Positions 1-10,203 of a DNA stretch of 64,000 bases are shown piece by piece. Origin of the DNA: Magnolia sinica. Taxonomy: Eukaryota; Streptophyta; Magnoliopsida; Magnoliales; Magnoliaceae. The stretch lies in NCBI RefSeq assembly GCF_029962835.1, contig NC_080579.1, forward strand, positions 81,919,959 to 81,983,958. The letters run 5' to 3'. The position numbers and the translations under genes are program-made. The notes under the pieces are model-generated. The model was not told the origin of the DNA. It did no database searches and saw nothing but the letters and a program-made list of their open reading frames with translations. Positions within the stretch are counted from its first letter, which is position 1; each line of letters starts with the position of its first letter.

Positions 1-848
1 GCCCAAATATTTCACCAAAGTTCATGGTTAGGCTTGGACTCGGGTTCAGGCCGTGCAGGACGGGCTTCTCCATTTTAGGTCATCACAGACCCAAGCCATG
101 CTCAGCCTAGGTTTTACTTTGCAGGCCAAGCTTGGGCGACAGACCTCGGCCTGGCCTGGCCCAAGCTCAGCCTGTTGCCAGCCTAGTAGGTAGGGGGGTA
201 AATGAGCCTGGCCTTTAGTTAAATTTATGTGTCTTGCCCAATCAGACCATTAGCTAAGCATTTAGAGCTGGGCGTAGCTTAGCTTTCCAAGGAGGTACCT
301 AGCTCCATCGTGTTTAGTAGGTCAGGTTGGGCCAACTGGCTATTGGGTCCTTTCGCATGCCCAAGCACAAGCTTTACCAAAATTTACAGCCCAAGCGATT
401 GACCGTGGGCCTTACACCGAATCTCAGCCAGGTTGGCTGGTTTTCACAAATAGCAATATGGCTCTCAGGGATTCATCCCAAACTGATGACCCATTGGGTT
501 TGTGTGGCATGGGTTGGGTTTAAGATGATAGCCCATATTTAGGGCCCAATCGATAATATGTTGGGCTTGGGCTTTAATTTCCATATTTTATGGAGGACAA
601 ATCATCTTTGCTTCTTAAATTTCTATAAAAGAGGGGTTTTCACTTATACAACAACACCCATGAGATAATACCATACTACAACTTCTGAACTTGATATTGC
701 ACATTGATCTAGTTTAATAAGCTCACTAATTCATAATTATTATTTATAGAGAAATGCCAACAAAAAACTAGTTGTACATCTAACTAGTTGGCCCATGGGG
801 TCCACCATGGTGTTTTGATTACTTTTCATCCATCCAGCAAAGTTGTTT
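1..848. repeat. Composite repeat, copy 1 (second copy near 51.76-53.29 kb)
   Basis: This stretch, rich in GGGCTTGGGC and GGCCCAAGC motifs, matches 51758-52540 with scattered substitutions and small indels, for example the shared phrases GGACTCGGGTTCAGGCC and CTTCTTAAATTTCTATAAAA. The match continues through the boundary near 745 into a foldback arm (CTAGTTGGCCCATGGGG, CACCATGGTGTTTTGAT). The left end is cut by the window edge. The short open frame at 327-542 lies inside the repeat and shows no protein family. Both copies share internal boundaries, so they descend from one composite unit rather than from independent insertions. Confidence 0.75.
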
Positions 849-869
849 TGGGAATGGGCTAATGGTTTT

Positions 870-950
870 GGTATTAGAATGTGATGAAATCTTCAGCTGG
901 TGCCAAGGTGGGAGTGCAGACGAAGATTTTTACAAGAAGGTGAGAAGATG
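870..950 (-). pseudogene. Relic of an O-methyltransferase 5' leader and promoter
   Basis: The phrase AATGTGATGAAATCTTC followed by TGGTGCCAAGGTGGGA nearly repeats the leader just upstream of the O-methyltransferase start at 37564, in the same orientation. The position equivalent to the TATA box there (TATTTATAG on the plus strand) is here changed to GATTTTTACAAG. The coding part that should follow to the left is replaced by repeat sequence. This looks like the surviving leader of a second gene copy destroyed by repeat insertion. It is short, so it may also be a transposon-captured fragment. Confidence 0.5.
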
Positions 951-994
951 AGAGTAGAGGTTTGAAAAGGGACGGTTGGTGTGGTCCCTGATTG

Positions 995-1420
995 TGGGGC
1001 CCACCTTGATGTGTCTATATTAAATCCACGCCATCCATCCGTTTTGAAATATTATTTTAGGGCATGAAACCAAAACTGAAGTAGATCCAAATCTTAAGTG
1101 ATTCACACCAAAGGGAAACAGTGGTGATTGATTACTCACCGTTAAAAACTTTTTGGGAGCTATCGGAATATTTATTTGCCATCTAACCTGTGAATAAGGT
1201 TACAAAGACCTGAATGAAGGGACCACACAAATATTAGCTTGATGAAAAACTTTTGTGGCAGACACATTCCCAAGACGTCAGTATTGAAAGGAGGTTATAT
1301 GGATCGGTGTGTTGGTATGATCCACCTAACATGCTAGATCTGTGTATTTTATTTTTTTTATTATTATTATCATGCAATTAGCTTTCAAAACGGATGGTGG
1401 GCTCCACAACGAGGGATTCA
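995..1420. repeat. Foldback repeat copy, right arm degraded
   Basis: The left arm is recognisable from GGGGCCCACCTTGATGTG, the CCATCCATCCG block, GTAGATCCAAATCTTAAGTG and GGAAACAGTGGTGATTGA. The centre ATTTATTTGCCATCTAACC and GACCTGAATGAAGG matches other copies. The right arm is reduced to fragments such as AAAACGGATGGTGGGCTCC near 1398. Confidence 0.6.
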
Positions 1421-1531
1421 CTGAAGCCGCGCCCGTTTGGAAATGGATAGATCAATGGTGAAATCAGAATCAAAAGCGGATTCCGTGGTATGCCACACAC
1501 CACCCACCTCAGTGGTGTGTTAACGTCACCA

Positions 1532-2543
1532 AAGTTCTATGGGTCCCACCATAATGTATGTGTTATATCTAGACCGTCCATCTATTTTACAAGATCATTT
1601 TAGAGCATAGGCCATATCATAAGGCAAATCAAAATCACTACTAGACTACATCACATAAACAAATGGGGTCAATCACGCCTACTGTTAAAACCTTCCTAGA
1701 GTCCACCATGATACTTATTTGCCATGAAAACTGTTCATAAGGTCACATAGACCTGAATGAAGAGAAAACACAAATATTAGCTTGATCCAAACTTATGTGC
1801 CCCTAGGAAGGTTTCAATTGTTCGACATTGTCCCCATTGATTCGGGTGTACACTGAGTTGAACTGAGTCAAGCTGGCCTCAGCTCAACTCGACTCGGCCA
1901 CTACCTGACCCCAGCTCAAACTCGGCTCAGCTTGGTCCTCGAGCGTGATGGGCCAACTCGGCTCAGTTTGGTCAGCACCTCAGGCCAATTCGAGCCAAGT
2001 TCGAGCCTTTGCGACATTTTCACAAACACACGCTATGCACTTTCAATTTCTCACTGTATGTAGAACAATAATAGTTGTTTACAAGTATTTCATCAAACAC
2101 CTTGTAGGAAACATCAAAATCAAGAAAAAAAATGGTATTTGTTTCATATACATACCTTCCTTGCCCCTAGCCGACACTTCGTTGAGTCATTTGATCAAAC
2201 ACTTGGTGAGCAACATCAATATCAAAGTAAGCGAGTCACCGAACTACTTTGATTCGAGTTTGATTCCAGTTGGGGTTCAATTCGAGTCGAGTCGAGTCGA
2301 GCTCAGGCAAGCTCAAACTCGGCTCGAAATTTTTTCGAGCTCAGAAAATCATCTCGACTTGGCTCGAACTCAGCTTCGAATCTAGTCGAGCTAACTTGGT
2401 TCGTGTACACCCTACCCACTGATTTCTGTGGTGTGGTCTATTTAAGATTTTAATTTCCCTCATTTTTTGATATAAATTTTATAAAATGATCTCGTAACAT
2501 GGATGAACGGTTTGGATATAACAAATACATTAATGTGGGCCCC
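1532..2543. repeat. Foldback repeat copy split by a TIR element
   Basis: Left arm (GGGTCCCACCATAATGTATG, GACCGTCCATCTATTTT) and centre (CCACCATGATACTTATTTGCC, ACCTGAATGAAG) lie at 1532-1842. The right arm (GTGGTGTGGTCTATTTAAG, ATGGATGAACGGTTTGGATA, AATGTGGGCCCCAC) lies at 2415-2543. The 1843-2414 element sits between the two halves and they join cleanly once it is removed. Confidence 0.7.
1843..2414. mobile_element. 572-bp non-autonomous TIR transposon
   Basis: The ends are inverted: GGGTGTACAC at the left and GTGTACACCC at the right. They are flanked by CCCATTGATT (1833-1842) and CCCACTGATT (2415-2424), a 10-bp direct repeat with one mismatch. The interior is built of CGAG/CTCGAG-rich words (GAGTCGAGTCGAGTCGAG). 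The open frame 1945-2385 only runs through these words. The structure suggests a hAT-like MITE, but the superfamily assignment is inference. Confidence 0.7.
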
Positions 2544-3740
2544 ACAAAAAATCATCCAATCCGCTTCCAATAATAAAAAAAAATGCTTTCCCAAAAACTA
2601 CCTTTTGCTTTCGAAAAAACTGCTAGGCTCCTATGAGATGGGACCCGATCCCGTTCGACACCATGAGTCATCCCCGATCCGGTCAAGTGAGCCTAGTTCA
2701 CCCTCGACTGAGGTGAGTCCCAACTTGACTTGAGACCGGACAAGCTGGTCCAATCGTCGCATCTTTAAGTCATGTATTAAGTAGGGCTATCAGCGCTGGG
2801 TAAGGTCTTAAAGTACCTAGACCTAGGCTAATTGGTTTTGGGTCTTGCAAAATCTGGGTCCAGATATTGAAGACTCGGATCCAGGTCTAATTGGTTTTGA
2901 ATAACTATTGGGTCTTTTAATGCTGTTTATTTCTCAACTCTCAGGCGGATCTTCCTCATATCCCCTAAGGCCTCCTTTTTTTTGGACAAAGTGGGATTGG
3001 GTAACCTGAGAATGAGATAGTTTCTTGTATGATAGGCGGGTTCTTGTCTCTTTTTTGTTCGCGGTCCCGCCCGAATCTCAATTGTAATTATCTATGATCA
3101 ATGAAAAGTCTTTTCCTTAAAAAAAAAAAAAAAAAAAAAAGTTGGATTTGGGACAAATAAGAGCATTTAAATTATTGGGCCTAACTAATAGATGGATGAT
3201 TAGATTTCATGGTGTTTAAATAAACTCTTATGTTTGTGTGGCTCATGAAACCAATTTTATTTTGTTAGAATAATCAATATATGCTGACTTATATAGTTTT
3301 ACTATTAAACATGTTGTTACTGAATTTTGGGATGATGAGTCATTGTCTGCTTACATTGGATAGTGGTAAGACATGACTGCCAGAATGAAGACACCCATCG
3401 GCAACGAGGAGCAAATTAATCTCCATCATCGTCTACTCGGCAAACTCGAGTATTTCTAGATACATCGTCTTGCATCCATATGCTAACTTTACCTAACTCA
3501 TCTTGTCGGAGAACAGGTCGAAACTGGAATAAGGACTTGGATGATCTCCCTTAGGTGGCCTTACAAAGTCTCCCTAGTACAACCAATAGTGGAAGGAAGG
3601 CTTACTGAATGCGAGAACGGGCGAGAATGGTAATGGAAGTGTTCTCGTCCCCCATCCAATAGAAGAAGACAATCTTGTCGCCTCCATCAATGACTCACAT
3701 TTGCCCCCTCAGTTGGGACAACATCAACAATAACAGAAGC
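2544..3740 (+). repeat. Mixed repeats with a LINE 3' tail at about 2965-3141
   Basis: No gene is visible. At 2965-3141 a GGCGGGTTC...CGGTCCCGCCCGAA segment leads into ATCAATGAAAAGTC and a 22-base A run. The same layout (short 3' untranslated end, ATGAA, poly-A) recurs at 29000-29190, 38400-38515 and 49300-49440, so I read it as the 3' tail of a 5'-truncated plant L1-type LINE inserted on the plus strand. The remainder (2544-2960, 3142-3740) holds repeat-like sequence I cannot classify. Confidence 0.5.
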
Positions 3741-4262
3741 AACTAAGATGGAACCCGCAGTACCCCAATCATGAGTAGAAAATGGGCATGATCCGGGAGC
3801 CTAGGCAATTCACACCGATAAACCAAACTTACAGTGAAATGATAACCGTACTAGTCCAAGGGTGACTTCTTAGCCCACTACTGCCTAGGCCGCCACCAAT
3901 CTTTAATGAGAATGCATATTGTGTGTATCATCAAGTCAATGGTCACACAACAGATCGTTGTTTCACCTTAAAACACGCGGTCCAAAACTTAATCAATTAA
4001 GGAAGAATTTTAATCGAGGCCTTTGATGTAGCAGTGAAGAACATACTCTAGAATCCCTTACCACAATATCAAGTGAGTCCCAGTACATTGGGTACCCATA
4101 CCATCAATATCATTAGGAAAGAATCTCTTATCCATTTACTCCAATTTGTTCATACCATTGACTTTCATTCAGAGTTCGAACCCCTCATCCTAAAAGGAGC
4201 ACCTTCACCAAGCAAATCTCATAGCCCCTTACGATACTGCTAGGGGCATCTCCAATTAGTCC
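3740..4262 (+). pseudogene. Ty3/gypsy gag relic (Tat-like), with stops
   Basis: Read on the plus strand, the stretch gives a QFTPINQTYSEM segment, then NENAYCVYHQVNGHTTDRCF followed by TLKHAVQNLI. The YC-x2-H-x4-GH-x4-C arrangement followed by LK-x-AVQ-x-LI is the zinc-knuckle-like end of gag found in Tat-lineage gypsy retrotransposons. In-frame stop codons interrupt it, for example just after the LVQG and AVQNLIN parts. No LTR, protease or reverse transcriptase follows, so this is a dead fragment. Lineage assignment rests on motif resemblance only. Confidence 0.55.
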
Positions 4263-4880
4263 AATCTTCACACCCTCAGTCAATCAAGGAGACAACCTCC
4301 CTAGTCCAACAATCAACCAGCGGTACACCTTGTCTATCTCAACATCAATCAATCAAAGGGACAACCTCCCATCTCTAGCAACCAACCAGGGGCACACCTG
4401 AGTGTAATCGCACTCGTATGCTTTGGTTTTTAAAGCAGAGAAATATGTCTGTTCATGTGATCGCATTAATTGGGTTTAAATTCAACAAACTTAACCCATT
4501 TCAAAAAGGTTGTTTTAACTCCCACTCGAAATCTAATAGACTTCATTTATCTAATTTTTATTTCATCAAATCTCTCTCTATCTCTCTTGAAAACTCTATG
4601 AATTTTTAAAGTTTTATATTACTGAGTTCATCTTTGAGTCAACTAGTAATTTTGGATTAAGGTTGCACGTGGTTTGAGATTGTGTACAGTGAGTGCACCA
4701 TTGAAACTATGTTATAGTCATTATGTTCTAAATGTTGATTGCCTGTAGAATTCTATTACATTTGGAATGTGGTTCAAGGACAACAAATTCAATTTTTAGT
4801 TGAGTGATTCATATCATGCCTTGATTTAGCAACTCAATAATTTTATTTTTATTTTTATTTTTACTTTTTTGCAATTTAAC

Positions 4881-4924
<44 letters not shown>

Positions 4925-5237
4925 TTACAGTGTAAACCGTTTTTAATCCCCAAATCCAATAAGCTGCAAAACAACAATGCAATCCTTCTGTTTTGCTCAA
5001 CATCTTTGCAAGTTATGAGTTGGAAGCTTGCCAGAGCATCAGTGACGCCAGACTCGGTGTTATTTTCTCTCATCCCACCTTGCACTCGCTTAAAGCCCCG
5101 TTCATGCATCCTTGAATTTCAACTACGCAGCCCCAATAAAGTACTTTGTGTATTTCATACAGTAGACATATTCACTTTTGGAGCATGCATGTTGCCAAAT
5201 GTAAGGAAGCCACCCAACATGGTGCAACCCCTACCAT
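4263..5237. other. Gene-free AT-rich stretch with an (ATT)n microsatellite
   Basis: No gene or known element is recognised. Near 4880-4924 there is an uninterrupted (ATT)n tract of about 45 bases; the isoleucine-rich open frame on the minus strand here is just that microsatellite. Two short similar phrases (ATCAATCAAAGGGACAACCTCC and its neighbour near 4280) form a small local duplication at 4275-4385. Confidence 0.5.
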
Positions 5238-5665
5238 GGGACCCGCCTTGATGTGAATTTTGTATATCCATTTGGTCCATCTGTTTTTCCAGCTCATTTA
5301 GGGTACGTACAATGTCAAAAAATGAAGCAGATCCAAATCCCAAGTGGACCGTACCATAAGAAACAATAGTGATTGACCATTAAAAACTTTATTGTGGCCA
5401 CAAATTTTTAGATTTAGCTGATATTTGTTTTTCCCTTCATATAGGTCCGTGTGACCTTATCAATGGATTGGATGGCAAATAAACATTATGGTAGGCATTT
5501 CGGTGGGCCTTTGGAAGTTTTTAATGGTGGTGTTCAATCACTACTGCTTCCTATGGCGTGGTCTATCTGAAACTTGAATCTGCTTAATTTTTTAGCTGAT
5601 GCCTTAAAATGAGCTGAAAAACTAGATGGACGGTGTGGATATACAAAATATACATAAAGGTGTTC
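5238..5665. repeat. Nearly complete foldback repeat, arms about 150 bp
   Basis: The left arm (GGGACCCGCCTTGATGTG through GTGATTGACCATTAAAAAC) is inverted in the right arm (GTTTTTAATGG through GACGGTGTGGATATAC). The arms flank a centre with GGATGGCAAATAAACATTATGG. This is one of the best-preserved copies and shows that the abundant repeat of this window is a long-armed inverted repeat, like a MITE or foldback element. No coding capacity is seen. Confidence 0.75.
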
Positions 5666-5752
5666 CGACAATCAGGGTCATATTGTGTTACGTAAGGTAG
5701 GGGCTGCACCTAATTGGCTCCCCAAATGTAAATGTAAATAGGTGATGCCAAG

Positions 5753-6055
5753 TAGAGTTGGGCATCGAGTCTAGTTGGACCGAGATAGGGCTGACTTGAC
5801 TCGATCTGGCTTGAAGTAGGCCTGACCCAAACTCGACTCGACTCAGTACCGAGTCCAGCATGCCTGAACCGTTTCGAATCTAGGTTTTAGCTTGGACTAA
5901 TCCGGACCGAGTCTGACCCTGTAAAAAGTATCGAGTTGGTTTGAGTTGGCACCTATTTGGATTGACAAATGAGGGAGTGGAGAGGAGAGAGAGAGGAGGA
6001 TGATGGTGAATCCAGTGATGGTGGCGGGTGGCCGCTAGGCTTGGAGGAGGAGGAT

Positions 6056-6101
<46 letters not shown>

Positions 6102-6445
6102 GGTGGTTACCGGGTTTAGAAGAGGAGGAGGATGAGGGAGGAAGAGAGAGTTTGGGATTGGGTTGGGTGTCCGGCCTATAGGGTTATAGATATTTAAAAA
6201 TGAGAGTTTTTTTAATTATTATATATATAACCGAATTTGAGTTGAGTCGGTTTCGAATCGAGTTGAGTGTGACCGGATCGAGTTTCGAGTCGAGTTATTG
6301 GGTAACTTGAACTCGACTCGATTTGAGTTCGGATTGGGCGAAGCCTACTCGGTTCGGACTAACTCACCCATTCGGTTCGGGTCTGAACGAGTCGAATGAG
6401 TCGAGTTAGGTGAGTCGATTCGAGTCGGTTCGTGCCTAGCTCTAA
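5753..6445. mobile_element. 693-bp TIR element with GA microsatellite core
   Basis: The termini are TAGAGTTGGGCAT at the left and GTGCCTAGCTCTA at the right, imperfect inverted repeats of each other. They are flanked by GATGCCAAG (5744-5752) and GTTGCCAAG (6446-6454), a 9-bp direct repeat with one mismatch. The interior is rich in CGAGTCGAG and CCGAACCGA words, plus an (AG)n run near 6057-6098 that accounts for the Arg/Glu-rich open frame at 5969-6181. A second member with the same termini occurs at 53484-54968. hAT-like affiliation is inference. Confidence 0.7.
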
Positions 6446-6780
6446 GTTGCCAAGGAAGATTAGTCTACTTTCCTGTGTAGGAAGGGTCAACCTCATCAAC
6501 TCAGTCGTGACAAAGATCAAGGACTTAGAAAGTGCCCAATGCAATTTCTTGCAGAATCACTCATGGGCAAGCTCACGTCAAGCCCCTTGCCATTACCAAG
6601 TAGGCTTTAATCGTGAAGTCCACGTGGCCAAGATGTGTATGTACAACCACACATATTATAAATAGATACACAGATGAATATAAATGGATGAATATAACCT
6701 TATATTCTAACGCATGGTTTCTTACGATTTAAAGTAATCTCTCTTTTACTAAATAATCGTAACCATCTAATCCATTGCTT
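6446..6780. other. No recognisable feature
   Basis: The stretch contains the right target-site repeat of the preceding element and short open frames with no family resemblance. I see no gene, repeat boundary or regulatory motif here. Confidence 0.4.
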
Positions 6781-8470
6781 ATAAAACTATAACACCCCAA
6801 CTTTTCAGGACTCGAGTATATGACTCGTTTCTCAAAAACCTAAGTGTTAACCTTAAAAGATGGTCAAATTCAAGTATATAAATTTTTTTCTTTCATCAGA
6901 GTAAGCAGATGAGCGTAGAATGGACAAGTAAGTGTAAAGGGAAAATTTCAAATTTCATTTAGAATATACAAGAGGTTGCCCATAATGACTTATACAAACC
7001 AATGTATCCAAAATTAACAAATACAAGAATTAAATGATCCAATAAATGAGAAATAGTAGAATGCAAGTAAATTTGAGCGACGAGACCCCTCAGCTTCTCA
7101 AGGTAGATACAGTCATGCAACCTTGGCACTTGAACTCGGCTCCTCATTAGCCTGAACCTGAAAATAACTTAAGCCACCTATGCTACCTATACGGTTATAT
7201 TTATTTGATGGATGAGTGACCAACTCAGTGTGAATTTCCCTTACGATTTACACACCGCCGCATTAGGTAAGTATAATTATAAAACAAAATATACAAAACA
7301 ATACATGATGCAGGTCTTATTATGTGCATAGATGCGTGAATGCAATCATCACCCTAGGGATGCTCATCCGTGCAGACATTGGGCTCGTCACTCATGCAAT
7401 CATCGAACCTGGGAAAAATCATTCAGTCAGAACAATACGTACATCATGTACGATATCAATGGATGCTGGTATGTGCCATGTATGCATGATTAGCCAATTC
7501 GTTATTAATCCAATTACAACCATCCATTTTAAATAAACTCAGAGGTCACTACAGGGGCTTGTCACCAGCATAGGCTGACAGCTTGGGCATATGTCCCGTA
7601 CCACCATCTCTAGCTCATGAAACTACCATCTTCGGATGTTTAATGGAAACCTGTCGACTAGTGGCTAATCATATTACAGTATATAGGGCTTATCATCGCA
7701 TGGTTGCACAGTATAAGACATCGAACCTATATAGGGAAAATACTAGAACAAAGCCACATGGGGCGATATCAAAGTAGGCCACATAGGGCGAGTATTAGAA
7801 CCATGCAATAAAAGACCATTCTTGAAAACCATTGGACACAACAACCTTGGATGGTAGGCCCACATCAATGATCCATCTAAACCACCACTTAATAACCACT
7901 AGATCGAAGGTCCATTGCAATCACCATCGATCGAATTACATCCCAAGTATGGGTGTACATTTATAAGTGGGGGTTTCCCACTAATGTACTAGTTTAGATT
8001 CCATAAGCAATCCACAAATAATACACAAGCATAAACAAATATACAGGATGAACATTAAGCATGTAATATAGTAATTGAATTTCCACCAGATAACACATGC
8101 AATTAAAAAAAGGGAGATATCAAATATAAATTAAAATACAAACTATAACTTAAGCTAATGGAAAAATGGAATGCTCAAGGGGAGGAATCATCACCTTATA
8201 GTTGGATCGCCTACCAGCATGGCTAGGGGACGTGTGGTCCCTTATAATCGAGTCCTATCATGAATTAGGAAATTACATGGTTAGATCGAGTTCTACACAC
8301 TATTTATGGTTGAGATTATAACCTAGGGTTTGGATTATTTATCTTAGAGTCTTAATGTATGATTAGGATTTTCATCATAAGGTTTAGTCTGATGCTTAGA
8401 TTCTATGATTTGAATCCTAAGTTTATTATTATTATTATTATTATTATTGTACAATGAGTCGAACAATATT
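6780..8470 (-). repeat. LTR-retrotransposon-like sequence, reverse orientation
   Basis: The sequence contains AACACCCCAACTTTTCAGGACTCGAG, a start commonly seen in plant LTR-type repeats. Read on the minus strand, 7545-7605 gives AGCTGTCAGCCTATGCTGG followed by a CCCTGTAGTGACC phrase. This matches the GAGCTGTCGGCCTACGCTGG ... CCCGTAGTG words at 25395-25600 on the plus strand. The two regions therefore look like opposite-facing relatives of one long LTR or gypsy family. No coding domain is visible and exact ends are not resolved. Confidence 0.35.
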
Positions 8471-9136
8471 CATAATATGAGTATTAATCCATCAATATTA
8501 ATAATGAGGGTTCACAAGTTCATATTTGAATGTACCGTCATTATCTAATGACTAATAACCTCCTAAGTAATAATAATAGAATATTTACTAATGATAATAT
8601 AGTAAGGACTAACACTAGTGATTTCAAAACAACCATTAATATTAATAATATACCCAACATTAGCTAACGTGATGCTAATAATCATTGTGATGAAAATACA
8701 TAATATGCTCTACCCTTAATGATAATATTTGATAATGATAGAATAAAACATTAACATTTAATAATAATAATAATCTTTATATTTAATATCTAATATCAAT
8801 ATAGATAATTTACTAAAGGCCATACATTCCTAATGTTAGTAATCCTAATAATGATAATTATGGTAACGCTTAAAAGGAGTCTAGTGTGGGTTTGAAGGGC
8901 CCCATGAATAAGATTATTTGGGCCTGATTTAGGGTGGCTAAGCCCACCAGGTTTTCGTCCCAACTAATGGCCTAGACCGGGCCTGGAGTTTGTTCACAGC
9001 TAAGGCCTGAATTGGGCCACACACATGGGCCTATATACACCACAATGGGCCTAACACAACATAATGGGCTCATTTGTACAACAAATGGGCCTCTTAAGGC
9101 AATGAGGCTCACGACCCAAAAATAAATGGACAGTGT
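8471..9136. other. AT-rich gene-free stretch
   Basis: It contains many TAATAATAAT and ATTAATATTAAT words (8420-8830), then short GGGCCT/CACAATGGGCC repeated words at 8990-9090 (for example ACAATGGGCCT and ACAAATGGGCC). No gene or clear transposon end is seen before the CACTA terminus at 9137. Confidence 0.4.
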
Positions 9137-9645
9137 CACTATGCCAAAACAGCGAAAAAAGGACGGTCGAAAATCGTCTTAAAAGACCATAAAGGACGGT
9201 CTTGGACCGTCGCAAGGGCCGTCATATTTTGGGGAGTCGTATTACTTAAAGGACGGCCATAAACCGTCTCTAAAGAAGGATGGTTGTGGACCGTCTCTAA
9301 AGAAGGACGATCATGGACCGTCTCTAAAGGTAGACATAAGACTTCTCTCATAAAGCTTAAAGGGATAGTCTAGGATCGTTCGCGAAAAGGACGGTCCATC
9401 ATCATCAGTTAAAAAGACTTATAGGCAGTCTCTAATGAACCATAAAACGACGGTCATGGACCGTCCTTCGAAAGGACTGCTATAAACCGTCTCTTATGAA
9501 CCTGAAAAGGACGGTCATGGACCGTCTCTTATGTGCTTGAAAAGGACGGTCATAGACCGTCCTTAAAAAGGACTGCTATGAACCGTCTCTTATGACCCTG
9601 AAAAGGACGGTCGTCGACCGTCTCATATTTGAATATAAACCTGTT
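9137..9645 (+). mobile_element. CACTA (En/Spm) transposon end with subterminal repeats
   Basis: The terminus CACTATGCCAAAACAGCG at 9137 has the CACTA signature. Behind it, about ten direct and inverted copies of AAGGACGGTC and GACCGTCTCT are packed between 9158 and 9640, the usual layout of transposase-binding subterminal repeats in plant CACTA elements. The minus-strand open frame at 9139-9351 only reads these repeats. The opposite terminus (expected to end TTTTGGCATAGTG) was not found in the following sequence, so the element is truncated or very long. Confidence 0.75.
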
Positions 9646-10203
9646 ACACCTGTTGCAATTCTTCCTGATATACACCTGTTATATAATATATTTCATCATA
9701 TTCACATTCACATTCATCTAAACCCAAACTACGTAAATCCATCCAAACATAAACTACATTCATCCAAAAACAAACAATCTTATCCACATTACATTCATCC
9801 ACATAAATATATATAAGTTTAAGATTATAAATAAAAAAAGGAAAAAAAATCAACAACAATTTTCTTTTTGTGTCTTTCATCTAATTCGCCTCGACGAAGC
9901 CTTTCCCGCTGTGGCACTAGCCCCACCCGCTTAGCACGGCGTCCCTGCAGGCCACCTAATATTTAGAAAAATATTCAACCAACAAAATATTATAATTCAA
10001 AATCATGAAGAATTGCAGAAACTTCATTCATTTTTTTTTCACTGATCATTAAAATAAAACTAATGCAAGCAAATAATGCAAAAAAGTGTTTCAATTCAAG
10101 TTAATAAAAACAACAACAAAAATTAAAGCTTTGTAAAAAGGGGCATGTGTTAAAAGAGATACATTCTTATTTGTTGTCATTTGATTGGGCTACATTATTA
10201 CAA
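9646..10203. other. Spacer between CACTA end and TTTAGG array
   Basis: The first part has repeated CATTCATCC/ACATAAAC words (9690-9800). A GC-rich island at 9885-9950 reads on the minus strand as a Gly/Ala-rich tail followed by a stop, which could be the end of a transposase reading frame, but I cannot identify it. The remainder is AT-rich. Confidence 0.35.

Noticed and set aside
9158..9640. CRISPR-like or regulatory repeat array
   Set aside because: Repeats are inverted and direct GGACGGTC words with no unique spacers, next to a CACTA terminus in a plant genome; they are transposon subterminal repeats.
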